Source of the DNA: Glandiceps talaboti
Taxonomy: Eukaryota; Hemichordata; Enteropneusta; Spengelidae
DNA: 27,500 bases
NCBI RefSeq assembly: GCF_964340395.1
Contig: NC_135567.1
Coordinates: forward strand, 16,735,306 to 16,762,805
Reading direction: 5' to 3'
A program made the position numbers and the translations under genes. The notes beneath the pieces are model-generated. The model saw only the letters and a list, made by a program, of their open reading frames with translations. It was not told where the DNA came from and ran no database searches. This document shows, piece after piece, positions 10,126 through 20,530 of this stretch; position 1 is the stretch's first letter, and each line of letters opens with the position of its first letter.

Positions 10126-10680
10126 CCAGTGAATGGTTTCTATCACTGTTGGTCCAACATTCTCCATGTTTGCAAAAACAGGAAAACGATTCAAATGTAT
10201 AGCTTCAGTAGCTAGGCATTTTACTCCGTCGCACAAATAAAAGAATTTCTCTTCAGATAAAAAAAGATCATGTAATTAGAATACAACTTGTCATATGAAA
10301 CCTTAAAACAAAAGGTCAAACTATTATATTTCTCTGTGGATAATACTGAGTGTCTTCTTTAACGAGGCTATCAACTCATTAGTCAATCTTTTAGAAGCGT
10401 TATAAGTCACCGGATACGATTTACACAAAACAACTTTCATCTGTTCGTAATAAGTACGTGCCATCCACGATTAACATCTCAGTCCTAGTCAGTCAACTCT
10501 GTAAGTTGACATTTTGATCAGCTGCAGTGATGGAGACCTCGGTGCAATTTTCTTTCACCATTTTGTAAGTTAAAAGTCTTTTTTAACTGTCACTGTGTCA
10601 GTTTAAGGTTGTAGTCTGAGTTTTGTGATCGCTGGTGGTTACTAATAATATAATTATTTCATGGTGAATTATAATTATAT

Positions 10681-11090
10681 GACATTAATATGTTAACAAA
10701 GGTTTCTGTATGTGAGGGGAGTGAGTGACTACAGATAGTAGTTATTCCTGAAGTGATTCTTTCGTGAGGAAGAAAAAAAGTGGCCTTCAGTAACAGTAAA
10801 AGTGACCATAAGACTTATTTCCCAAATCACAGAGTATTACTATGGAAATCGAGCTTTCAGCTGTAATCTCACTCATGATCTTTGGTGTGGTTACAATAAT
10901 TGTGCCGTTGGTACATTGGTATGTTAACCAAGGTTGTAGTAAAGCATAGACCACTGATTGTAGTTGTCTCTGGATTCATGTCAAAAAAGTTACACAAAAT
11001 AATGGCCTTCAGTAACGGCAAAAAGTAACTAAGACTTGTTTTCTGCAAAGTATTACTACGGAAACCAAGCTGTTATTCAGCTATTATTGA
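10681..11090. repeat. 231-bp tandem duplication, two diverged copies
   Basis: The words tatgttaac-aaggtt, tggccttcagtaac and agtattacta-ggaaa-c recur in order about 220-231 bp apart (10681-10872 and 10912-11090). The preceding 10126-10680 and the following 11091-11495 show no gene or clear repeat. Confidence 0.75.
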
Positions 11091-11495
11091 TAGACACAAA
11101 ACTGTAGCTATTACATTATGTACCAGAGAGTACTTGAAGTGGTGCTAGCTGATATCACAGGGATATTGCTAGTTTAAAAATTAGCCAAACAAATATAAAA
11201 AAGAGGCGGTAGTTACAATAATAATAACCCTGCATCTGCTTACCGGTACAAATACTGAAACAAAGACATTTGAAACAAATTCCTGGAGAAGTAGCAAGCA
11301 AACATTTCAGAGTCGCTTATTGTTTTTGACACCTACCGGCCCTTATGTACATCCCTGTATCTACATGCTACAATGTACAGTTTTAGTTTGTGTCTTGTAC
11401 CATGTATTTGCAAATCAAGGATGTATGCATGCTCACTGTCACATATGGGTATAATATTCAGTGATTTCAATCCTAGTTCTTTTTGTCATTTTCAG

Positions 11496-11659
11496 ACCAA
11501 GTGGTAGTCCGGTATCTGATGTATCCATTCTTCATCTCCGGTCACACCAAGGCAGTCAAGCAGAATCCCCGATATTTCCCTACCATCCAAATCCATTTGC
11601 TGCGAGTCCAGCTATGTCAGTACTTTCACAGGCCAGAGGCCTCAGTCCCCATGCACCTG
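11496..11659 (+). CDS. GLI: GLI coding exon (ARGLSP block)
   Basis: The acceptor is tttttgtcattttcag and the donor gtaggt, a weaker than usual donor. Phases are 2 in and 1 out, with 54 whole codons. The translation contains SDVSILHLRSHQ, ESPIFPYHPNPF and MSVLSQARGLSPHAPG, which follow in order the vertebrate GLI blocks with PFIRISPHR, ESPFSPPHPYINPY and MISAARGLSPADAP. This fixes both the frame and the family. The 3' third of the exon (11604-11659) together with the first part of the intron is duplicated 120 bp downstream, giving a second identical exon end with a gtagat donor; see the pseudogene entry. Reading through the donor reaches TAA after two codons, so retention of the intron would truncate the protein before the zinc fingers. 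Confidence 0.95.
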
Positions 11660-11723
11660 GTAGGTAATCTGCATATTAGAAAGTTAATTTGCATATTATT
11701 TTTTCATCCAGTGGTAACCTTTA

Positions 11724-11779
11724 GAGTCCAGCTATGTCAGTACTTTCACAGGCCAGAGGCCTCAGTCCCCATGCACCTG
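11724..11779 (+). pseudogene. Duplicated 3' end of the preceding GLI exon (decoy exon)
   Basis: These 56 bases are identical to 11604-11659, and similarity continues into the intron to about 11823 with about four differences in 40 bases. The offset is exactly 120 bp. A possible acceptor AG lies just before it (ctttag at 11723) and a gtagat donor follows. Joining it to the neighbouring exons does not keep the GLI frame: the upstream phase-2 end puts the copy in the wrong frame, and readthrough from the true exon hits TAA. I read it as a tandem-duplication relic and not a normal alternative exon, although a non-productive splice form is possible. A third, weak partial copy of the unit follows near 11816-11850. 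Confidence 0.8.
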
Positions 11780-11994
11780 GTAGATAATCTGCATAATAGA
11801 AAGTTATTTTGCATATTATTTTGGAGTCCCCTGGCAACCCTGCAGATCAAGGGTGAGTTTGAAAGTTTGTTAAAACCTTGTCACAACCCTGGACAACATT
11901 GTGACTAGTCTGAATGCTAACATGATTTCTCACTAGACCATGCTGGTCAAAGTCCCTCAATCAGTAAATGGTAATGATACTGTAAAGAAACTAG

Positions 11995-12072
11995 ACAAGG
12001 TTTCAGCAAGCTTGTTTGTTTCGTAAGGGTTACACTTCGAGGTTCAATATCGCCACCCTTGCCACCAGATTG
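11995..12072 (+). repeat. Duplicated acceptor and exon start of the 12131 exon
   Basis: 11995-12072 matches 12074-12160: intronic caagcttgt-tgtttcgtaa and then ggttcaat-cgccacccttgccacc. The copy has an AG in the right place but lacks the ctttttag tract of the real acceptor. Confidence 0.88.
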
Positions 12073-12130
12073 TACAAGGTTGTGGCAAGCTTGTATGTTT
12101 CGTAAGGGTAACACTTCCATGTCTTTTTAG

Positions 12131-12277
12131 GTTCAATGCCGCCACCCTTGCCACCGGATTATCCACAACATCATTACGCCATGGTCAGTCAGCGGAGTAT
12201 TTATTCTGAAATGAGCGGTCCACCAAGTACGGCAGGAAGTGTTGACCATTCAGCTTTAGACTTTGGATCTGTCGACG
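12131..12277 (+). CDS. GLI: GLI coding exon (YYHQM-like block)
   Basis: The acceptor tgtctttttag and donor gtaagaaa are both strong. Phase 1 in (split Gly) and phase 1 out (split Gly), 48 whole codons. The sequence PPPLPPDYPQHHYAMVSQRSIYSEM corresponds to the vertebrate GLI block with SPAEYYHQMALLTGQRSPY, and the remainder (Ser, Thr, Gly and Ala rich, then SVDHSALDFGSVDG) corresponds to the less conserved stretch before the next exon. The acceptor and the first 30 coding bases are copied about 89 bp upstream (12042-12071, 27 of 30 identical) without a good polypyrimidine tract. Use of that upstream AG would add codons and then a TAG at the end of the copied intron segment. The true start is chosen for its polypyrimidine tract and phase match. 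Confidence 0.93.
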
Positions 12278-12392
12278 GTAAGAAAACTGTCAAGTTTAGA
12301 TTAATTTTAGAGAATGCAATCAATGTCTTACGAGTTTTGGCTTGATTGTATTATTTATAGCCATTGTATAACATTTGTTTGTCTGTATGTAC

Positions 12393-12478
12393 CAGTATGT
12401 ATGTATGTATGTATGTATGTATGTATGTATGTATGTATGTATGTATGTATGTATGTATGTATGTCTGTCTGTCTGTCT
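12393..12478. repeat. (GTAT)n microsatellite grading into (GTCT)n
   Basis: About 17 GTAT tetranucleotides followed by four GTCT. Looser tatgt words continue to about 12570. Overlapping YVCM-type open frames on both strands are artefacts of this repeat. Confidence 0.95.
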
Positions 12479-12630
12479 TTGCATGTCTCTTTTTGTATGT
12501 CTTTCCATATTTCTGTATGTCTGCTGTTGGTTTGTATGTATGTATGTCTGGTTGTATGTCTATGTATGACATCTTCCTGTTAGTAAGTATTTATTGTCTC
12601 TCTGTCTATTTGTTCTGTGTCTGTTTGCAT

Positions 12631-12812
12631 GTTACACGATGCTTTCTCTCTTATTGGGAGAAGCACGTACACATACAGCACCTTAGAAACTTGCCATGCA
12701 TTGCAGCGTGGGTGGCAAGAAGTGTTACACGACGCTTTCTCTGTTATTGGGAGAAGCACGTACACATACAGCACCTTAGAAACTTGCCATGCATTGCAGC
12801 GTGGGTGGCATC
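12631..12812. repeat. 93-bp tandem duplication, two copies
   Basis: gttacacga-gctttctct begins at 12631 and 12724 and the two units are nearly identical through gcattgcagcgtgggtggca. They lie 115 bp before the exon at 12928 and contain no exon sequence. Confidence 0.92.
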
Positions 12813-12927
12813 AAAGTTTCTCTATATTCCAGAGGTTGAGCTTGGGGTAACCCTCACAGGTACATTATTTCCTAAACCTTCAAAGTCTATCTTACAATTC
12901 TGACAATATAAGTCTGTTGATTTACAG

Positions 12928-13364
12928 GTTCAAGATTCTCTAGCCCTCGGCCATCTGCAAGACTTAGTCGGAAAAGAGCACTTTCTATATCACCGCTCTC
13001 AAACGAATCATTAGACATTAATGCAATGATACGGACTTCACCGAACTCATTAGTTGCGTACATTAATAGCAGTTCTCGTAGTTCGTCAGCAAGTGGATCG
13101 TACGGTCATCTTTCCGCGGGTACAATCAGTCCACTCGGATTTGTGCCGCCACCGATGTCGCCAGCGCATTTACAACTTCAACAGCATTTCATGCGACAAA
13201 AAAGTCTTGTTGGAACACCGTTTTTGGCACCTCAGCCGTATCATACGGCATTGCCCCAACATCCGTCAATGATGGCGTTACTCTCGCAAGCTCAAACGCC
13301 AGGAACACCGAAGATCCCAGAAGAAAGTCAAACTGGACGAAAACCGTCAGAAAGTGATGTGCAG
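12928..13364 (+). CDS. GLI: GLI coding exon with SUFU-binding SYGHLS motif
   Basis: This is the largest exon here (145 whole codons), with acceptor tgttgatttacag and donor gtatgt, phase 1 in and 0 out. It opens with SRFSSPRPSARLSRKRALS, then ISPLSNESLDINAMIRTSP and NSLVAYINSSSRSSSASG, all very close to vertebrate GLI2 and GLI3. The motif SYGHLS at 13098-13115 is the established SUFU-docking site of GLI/Ci proteins, so SUFU control is expected to be retained. The basic SRKR followed by Ser-Ile-Ser-Pro is conserved in the family. The second half is Pro, Gln and Met rich and diverged, ending in a Ser/Lys-rich PSESDVQ. GC content is clearly higher than in the flanking introns. This exon alone is enough to place the gene in the GLI family. 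Confidence 0.97.
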
Positions 13365-14548
13365 GTATGTGAAATAACATGTGGCTTTTACGTACATAAA
13401 GTCTCGCGTAAAAGAAGTAGAATTTGTCTTGATATTTCTCCTGATGTTTAGTAAATTTGGTCCCAAAAAGTATAAAAAGTTAAAACAGTTTCCAGTTGTA
13501 AGATAAATGTTGCCATGCCATGGTTACTTTTGTTGTTGTTTTTCTATTGATTTTTAACAAAGAATTGTATTTTTTTTTTACCATAATTACTTAAATATGT
13601 GTGTCTAACGACTTTACCAACCATATATTTTTTTCAACTTCTGATATTATGACTTGGCAAAATTCCATATCGTGACAACTGATATGAACGTAACATTGTT
13701 ACTATCTTTAAAAACTTAGGGGAGGGCAATTATTTACTTGCTGTAGCAACAGCTTTCTACTGAAAATATAAAAAAATGCATATTAGATGGTTTCCTTGTT
13801 TGAATACAACATTCCAATTCCAAATATAAACATGAAACGGTTGTTTTTTTCTTTTAATAGCTGTTTTCACATATTTTCTGTTATGACGCCTACATTAAAA
13901 TCTTAGTAGGTTTCTCATCGTAACACTTCAAATATCATGGGTCATTCGGTCGGTAAAAAATGAAAAATAAGTCAAAAAAAGTACGAGTAAGTGTCCATAT
14001 TGTGATACTTTAAATTTATAATTATTATTTAAATATTCTCAATGACTCAGAAATTAATTAAAGTCAGAAGAAAATTTCAAATTATGTGTTATAAGTTTCT
14101 TGAATTTCATTTTCAGTTATAAATGTCAATTTTTGCTCAGATATACGCTCGTGGTGTTGCCATCTTGTGAATATTTTTTAATCCAGTCAAATGGTGTTTT
14201 ATTTAAGGTTTTATGATTTTAGCGGGCAAAGATTAGATTGTTGTGTTAATTTGTGGTAGTTTTATTTGGTAATTGTTAACTAGCTATTACGAACTAGTAA
14301 AACCTGACACAACCCTTATTTGGTATGATAACAAGTTTTAACCATCAAGACACATGACACACGACCTCCTCAGTTCCTGTTCATAAGAAGGTTATTACCA
14401 TGGTAACAGTGTTCCACACAGGGTTTCAGCCTGGTATTTTTTTCCAATTTGTTATGTTCTTAGTTAAAATTGTCATGTGATATGAATACATTTATAATAA
14501 TATAAACACACCTGACAGTTAATTACTTTCAACTCGTACCCCTCGTAG
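13365..14548. other. Intron, AT-rich, nothing recognised
   Basis: This intron is largely single-copy-looking, with scattered A/T runs. Some frame remains open for a short distance past the donor at 13364 but ends at 13451 without protein-like content. No repeat array or splice-bounded exon was seen. Confidence 0.6.
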
Positions 14549-14806
14549 ACAACTGCTACTAGTGTGGCGGAGGACTCCCCGGCTGTCACAAGCTCAGAGG
14601 AAAAAATGACAAAACGATCCAAGATCAAAGAAGAGGCGGCTAAATCACCACCTGCGACAGTGTCGTCGTCAACAAATATGGACACGAAAAATATGAACGT
14701 ACCAACGCCCGGTGAGATTAAGGAGGAGGAAGACGTACAAGTCGTTACAGACTGCGAGTGGGGAGAGTGTCGTAGACATTTTGAGACTCTAGAAGAACTT
14801 GTGCAG
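14549..14806 (+). CDS. GLI: GLI coding exon, start of zinc finger 1
   Basis: The acceptor is aactcgtacccctcgtag, the donor gtgaga, and both junctions are phase 0 (86 codons). The first part is Ser/Thr/Glu/Lys rich with TKRSKIKEE, equivalent to the KRSKIK stretch of vertebrate GLI3, then a second acidic IKEEEDVQ segment that resembles a SUMO-type or acidic linker motif (inference). Finger 1 begins with DCEWGEC: the two zinc cysteines are codons 14753-14755 and 14768-14770, separated by four residues as in GLI. The exon ends after LEELVQ, so finger 1 is completed by the histidines of the next exon. The intron after it begins with three 82-83 bp AT-rich tandem copies. Confidence 0.97.
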
Positions 14807-14815
14807 GTGAGATAG

Positions 14816-15068
14816 TAATAATAATGATGATAAAAATATAATAATTATAATAATAATATTATTCTACCAATTCACAGAGAGACATTAACAATGGATAATT
14901 AAATAATGATGATAAAAATATAATAATTATAATAATAATATTATTCTGCCAATTCACAGAAAGACATTAACGATGGATAATAATAATAATGATGATAAAA
15001 ATATAATAATTATCATAATGATATTATTCTGCCAATTCACAGAAAGACATTAACGATGGATAATTAAA
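14816..15068. repeat. 82-83 bp AT-rich tandem repeat, three copies
   Basis: gatgataaaaatataataat starts at 14826, 14908 and 14991. Each unit ends with ccaattcacag, then agacattaac-atgg; the first copy shares a 12-base word (14882-14893) with the start of the next exon (15643-15654). Confidence 0.92.
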
Positions 15069-15370
15069 TCATTGCTTGATCAATGTCTGTAGTAGGCGAA
15101 TCGAAACACAGTATTCCTTTCCAATTTACCATTCCACAGTTACTATACTACTAAAATGTTTTGCTTTTCTTTATTTCAAATTCTAAGGTCTTGCCCCATC
15201 CCACAAAAAATTGACATTAAAGTAGAGAAAAAACAAGAGAAAGAAAAAAAGAAGGAAAAACACTGTTCGTCAACTCTTGGTACCGGAAATAGAATTCTAC
15301 ATGTAGAAACTATTTAATTTCTTGGTTTACACCAAAACTTCTTCTCTGCTCACTTCACATACATTACAAA

Positions 15371-15570
15371 GTCAACCTTCTTGTTCTATTTAGTCCCCCC
15401 TAGCATGAGAAAAAATGTTATTCCAGGTACCGAGAATACATGCAAGTCAGCCTTCTATTTAGACCCCCTAGCATGAGATAAAATGCTATTCCAGGTACCG
15501 AGAATACATGTAAGTCAACCTTCTATTTAGACCCCCTAGCATGAGATGAAATGTACTACAGATGCCAAGA
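15371..15570. repeat. 67-69 bp tandem repeat, three copies
   Basis: Words gtcaaccttctatttagacc, ccctagcatgagat and ttccaggtaccgagaataca recur at 67-69 bp spacing, the last unit decaying before the exon at 15642. Confidence 0.9.
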
Positions 15571-15641
15571 GTGTGCGGACTTTACACAAGTTATAAAAAT
15601 CATGACAGAACTTTTTTTTTTTTTTTTTTTGTTTCTTTCAG

Positions 15642-15791
15642 CACATTAACAATGACCACATACATGCAGAACGTAAAGATTTTGTCTGTCGATGGAAAGA
15701 CTGTATACGAGACCTGAAGCCGTTCAAAGCCCAGTACATGCTGGTTGTACACATGAGAAGACACACTGGAGAAAAACCACACAAATGCACA
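15642..15791 (+). CDS. GLI: GLI coding exon, zinc fingers 1 (end), 2 and 3 (start)
   Basis: This 50-codon exon, phase 0 at both ends, starts with HINNDHIH, which supplies the histidines of finger 1. Finger 2 is FVCRWKDC with its histidines in HMRRH, and contains the signature [20 protein letters not shown] that is nearly invariant in GLI proteins. The exon closes on the first cysteine of finger 3 (KCT). In GLI proteins fingers 1 and 2 make few or mainly protein contacts while fingers 4 and 5 make most base contacts (family knowledge). The acceptor is preceded by an uninterrupted run of 19 T, an unusually pure polypyrimidine tract. The donor gtgagt opens a 10.5-kb intron that splits finger 3 between its two cysteines. 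Confidence 0.98.
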
Positions 15792-16560
15792 GTGAGTTAT
15801 AATAACTTTTATTGCCAGAAATTATAGGCTTACAAAATACACTAAACATATCTACCAAATATCAAAAATTACAAGTCAAGTGTAACAGAGAGGGTAAAAT
15901 TCAGTAAAATTTAGTTTCCTATACATTCAGTGTATTTGCCAATGTTTTAAAAGTCTTGTAACAGAGACAGAGAAATCTGGTGAGATTTATTGTTTCCTAG
16001 ATATTCAGTTAAGAACACAGGTTACAGAGAAAAACATAGCATAATAATTGAATGTGTAACATAAATAGGCCTTTCCAAAATTTGCCATGGTGGCGCTCTA
16101 CTTCCTGTCTGTGTGTACCTTGGGGGTATACATTGTATAGGTTACTCGGTTAATCATAGAGCACTGCTGCTTTCCTTGATGTCTGAACAATACGAAAAAA
16201 CATCCCTGATTTACACTTCTACAGAATACAAGGAACAAAGCTCTTAAGAAATTGTACTATGAGGTGATGATACCCCCACTTTGAGTGAGGGCGCTGTATT
16301 CTGAATTTCCTGTTTGCAGTCTGGAATGGCTTATTCAGTCCCCCGAAATACCCCCACAGTTTCTCCACCATGTATTCATAACTGCCGTCTGTCGTCTGTA
16401 GAAGAGAAAGCTAACAAATAGATATCCCCTCTGGCCCGACTTCAATTCTGGAATGAAATCCGTTTATTATCTTATCTCAAAACCTGTCTGGCCTCATTGC
16501 TACATAAAGCAGATGACAGACTTGATCAATATCTACAGACCAGTGAAATAAAAAGACGAT
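15792..16560. other. Start of the 10.5-kb zinc-finger intron
   Basis: 15850-16020 holds words (tatacattcagtgt, taacagagac, gagaaatctggt) that recur in the repeat at 21985-22175, so it belongs to the same dispersed family. Beyond this no gene is visible; 16070-16130 and 16270-16330 contain ggcgct words of unclear meaning. Confidence 0.5.
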
Positions 16561-17397
16561 TGAAGCCATTTGTATTGTCTGTCAGAATGAATTGAGTACA
16601 CAAGAGATGTCACTCAACTGTAAATCCGTCTGTCGGTCTGTTCATCATAAATGAAAACCTCAAATATATCCTAAAGGCATATATTTCGCAACATGTTCAA
16701 AAAGTGAAATTATTTTGGTGCCGAATCAATCGTAAATGATACAAAGTGTGTTATTCATGCCGAAAGTATCGCATTTCACAGTGTTTTGTCGTGTGTTTGT
16801 CAAAAAAACGACTTAATTAACCGTTTGGATAGTGTTACCTTAAATAGAGTTTGGCGATAAGTCGGGGATTATGAACTTAACAATTTGAAACTAATGAGAT
16901 GTCTCGCTCACAAAACAGCCATGATAACGGTTTAGTCCACATATTACGTAACAGATTTGCATAAATTTAAATACATTATCTGGCTGTCAGTAGACAGAAA
17001 ACACTGCTATGGTTCTTTCACGGGGTATTAGAAGACTTTTTGTCCAAAATTATTCGGTGGAATGGTTTTATAGTAGTTTGTTTGCAGGATTTCTTTAGAT
17101 TCACAGGGTTAGGATTTCATTTCAGATGCAATGAAAGCGGTACTTAACTAAATAAAATCAAACTCTGACAGTAACTGAAGGATAAAAGGCACTAATTATT
17201 ATATTACCAGAAAAACTAGAAGCAATCCCTTTATATCAAAACTCAATCATTTTACAAATTGAGGTTCTTCAGTCTTTTTTAATAAGGGGTGGGAACCCTG
17301 ACAACACAAATGGGGAAAGCTGGTAAAAATAGAGTGTACAGAAACCAGACTAAGATAAAAAAAAATAAAAAATAGAGAGTATCTATCCATCTATGAA

Positions 17398-17399
17398 TA

Positions 17400-17454
<55 letters not shown>

Positions 17455-17659
17455 ATTATCTATTGATCTATCTATATTATCTATTGATCTATCTAGCTAT
17501 CTATCTATCTATCTTTCAATTTATCTATCTATCCATCCATCTATCTATCTGTCAAGCCATCCATCCATCCCTCTATCTATCTATCTATCTATCTAATCTA
17601 TCTATATATCTATCTATCTATCTATCTATCTATCCACCTATATATATATCTATCCATCC

Positions 17660-17690
<31 letters not shown>

Positions 17691-17815
17691 CATCCATCCA
17701 TCCATCCATCCATCCATCCATCCATCCATCCATCCATCCATCCATCCATCCATCCATCCATCCATCCATCCATCCATCCATCCATCCATCCATCCATCCA
17801 TCCATCCATCCATCC

Positions 17816-17892
<77 letters not shown>

Positions 17893-17905
17893 CCTACCTA
17901 CCTCC
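17398..17905. repeat. Compound tetranucleotide microsatellite, about 500 bp
   Basis: Alternating blocks of CTAT and CATC, the longest CATC block running from about 17687 to 17817, flanked on both sides by CTAT blocks. Long open frames reading YLSI or HPSI are translation of the repeat and not a protein. Confidence 0.97.
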
Positions 17906-18045
17906 TCATCACCCCCCCTCGCCATCAAATGTCTCATATAAACATAATCATAAGCTATTGCACAATATGAATTTAATGAATTTCTTCACTTCACAAAAAG
18001 AAACCTGCCAAGTGATGTGGTGTGATGTATTTATATATAACAGAT

Positions 18046-18905
18046 ATAGTTAGTGTCTGTGACCACTGAAGCCTGCATCCTGTTCCTAAATTAAAGTAAA
18101 TTATTTTAAACTATTCTTTTTTCACGGCCTGGGTGGCCAACTTGAAAAAGAGAAATTATTTATGTTGTAAAAACAAATTATGAAACGTTTAGTTTGTTCC
18201 TTGCCATGCATGTCAATGCTATAAATGATTGTGATACATACATAAAACTGCTTTACTTTGGTGTTATGGGTTGTACTTGATATGGATGCTATAAATGATT
18301 GTGGTACATACAGAAAAATGCTTTACTTTGGTGTTATGGGTTGTACTTGATATGGATGCTATAAATGATTGTGATACATACAGAAAACACTTTACTTTGG
18401 TGTTATGGGTTGTACTTGATATGGATGCTATAAATGATTGTGGTACATACAGAAAACACTTTACTTTGGTGTTATGGGTTGTACTTGATATGGATGCTAT
18501 AAATGATTGTGATACATACAGAAAACACTTTACTTTGGTGTTATGGGTTGTACTTGATATGGATGCTATAAATGATTATGGTACATACAGAAAACTGCTT
18601 TACTTTGGTGTTACGGGTTGAACTTGATATCGATGCTATAAATGATTATGGTACATACAGAAAACTGCTTTACTTTGTTGTTATGGGTTGTACTTGATAT
18701 GGATGCTATAAATGATTATGGTACATACAGAAAATGCTTTACTTTGGTGTTATGGGTTGTACTTGATATGGATGCTATAAATGATTGTGATACATACAGA
18801 AAACTGCTTTACTTTGGTGTTATGGGTTGTACTTGATATGGATGCTATAAATGATTATGGTACATACAGAAAACTGCTTTACTTTGGTGTTATGGGTTGT
18901 ATCGA
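18046..18905 (+). mobile_element. Non-autonomous element with internal 69-bp minisatellite (inverted copy 2)
   Basis: A 180-bp flank starting near gtgtctgtgaccactgaagc is followed by about ten units of 69-70 bp (ggatgctataaatgattgtg, tacatacagaaaac, tttactttggtgttatgggt). It is the reverse complement of 5640-6088 with an expanded array. Because 69 is divisible by three, stretches stay open in one frame as a 23-residue repeat, but frame breaks between units and the lack of any start context argue against coding. Confidence 0.88.
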
Positions 18906-19224
18906 GCTGTTATCTGATGTTTAACAATATTATTTGGCAAGAACTTAGAACAGTGGACCAACCGTTCAATGTATACACATTTATAGTCAAGCTAAGGAGA
19001 TTATTTAGATCTAGGTTAGGGATTGGAACAGTTAGACTCCCTAGCATCACCATATAATTTGTATGATTGCCGATTATCTGAACTACTTGTGTTATTACAT
19101 AGTTCTGTATAATAGTAGTTGTTAGCTAGGAGACTAGGGTACATGACTCAGCATAATGGCTTCACAGTACATGTATATTCAGGCACATATTTTAAGACAG
19201 ATAGCCGAGTGTCTAAACTACATG

Positions 19225-19735
19225 TACATACATGTACTGTATGACAGGCAGAGGACAGTATGGATTCCAGGCGACAGTTGAAATAACCATGCTGTACTGT
19301 AAAACAGGACAGTATGGATTCCAGGCTACAAATAGCCATGCTATACTGTAGAACAGGACAGCATGGACTCCAGGCTACAAATAGCCATGCTATACTGTAG
19401 AACAGGACAGCATGAACTCCAGGCTACAAATAGCCATGCTATACTGTGGAACAGGACAGTATGGATTCCAGGCTACAAATAACCATGTTGTACTGTATAA
19501 CAGGACAGTATGGATTCCAGGCTACAAATAACCATGTTGTACTGTGGAACAGGACAGTATGGATTCCAGGCTACAAATAGCCATGCTATACTGTAGAACA
19601 GGACAGTATGGATTCCAGGCATGGATTCCAGGCTTAGTACAAATAGCCATGCTGTACTGTACTGTAGAACAGGACAGTATGGATTCCAGGCTACAAATAG
19701 CCAAGCTATATCGTAGAACAGGACAGCATGAATTT
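19225..19735. repeat. 49-bp minisatellite, about ten units
   Basis: Units carry ccatgctatactgtagaaca and ggacagtatggattccaggc then tacaaatag; spacing is 49 bp in the middle (for example 19336 to 19385). One unit near 19620-19660 contains an internal duplication. The intervening 18906-19224 has no feature I recognise. Confidence 0.93.
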
Positions 19736-20135
19736 CCTGTTAACGGCAAACTTGTTTCCTTAGGGTTGTACTGTAGCACTTCAAAAGAATAACTGACAAA
19801 AGTGGTGCAACAGAAGGAGACATGTAAGTAGCTGTGAATTACACATAAAATAACTGTAGGTAAATACATTCAACTCTTCAAGTATTTGTTTTATGAGGAA
19901 ATGTTGAAGACCTCAGTCAATAGTGGATTTACACAGTATACACAAGTTTCTTGATACAACTTGCAACTCATTGAATTTATAAGTACTCATGGAGACCCCA
20001 CCAGCTTTCAAAATGAAGTTTAGGACTTGAAAATAAAATTTGTGAAACAACCAGCCGTAGAGTTTAGTCAAATGGAAACAGGGTTGTAGTAATAAATTGT
20101 TGTATTGTAAGTTGATGATAGCTATTCTTGTGTGT

Positions 20136-20530
<395 letters not shown>

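Noticed and set aside
11483-11908. 141-codon open frame across the duplicated exon end
   Set aside because: It is in the wrong frame for GLI; it stays open because the duplication offset of 120 is a multiple of three.
12364-12903. 179-codon open frame before the SYGHLS exon
   Set aside because: It reads through the GTAT microsatellite and the 93-bp duplication, in a region bounded by good GLI splice sites.
14473-14685. Minus-strand open frame opposite the finger 1 exon
   Set aside because: It is the antisense shadow of a well-supported GLI exon.
17463-18053. Long open frame reading YLSI and HPSI repeats
   Set aside because: It is translation of the CTAT/CATC microsatellite.
18295-18836. 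23-residue repeat protein from the 69-bp minisatellite
   Set aside because: The period happens to be divisible by three; units with 70 bp break the frame, and the same repeat is present inverted in another intron.
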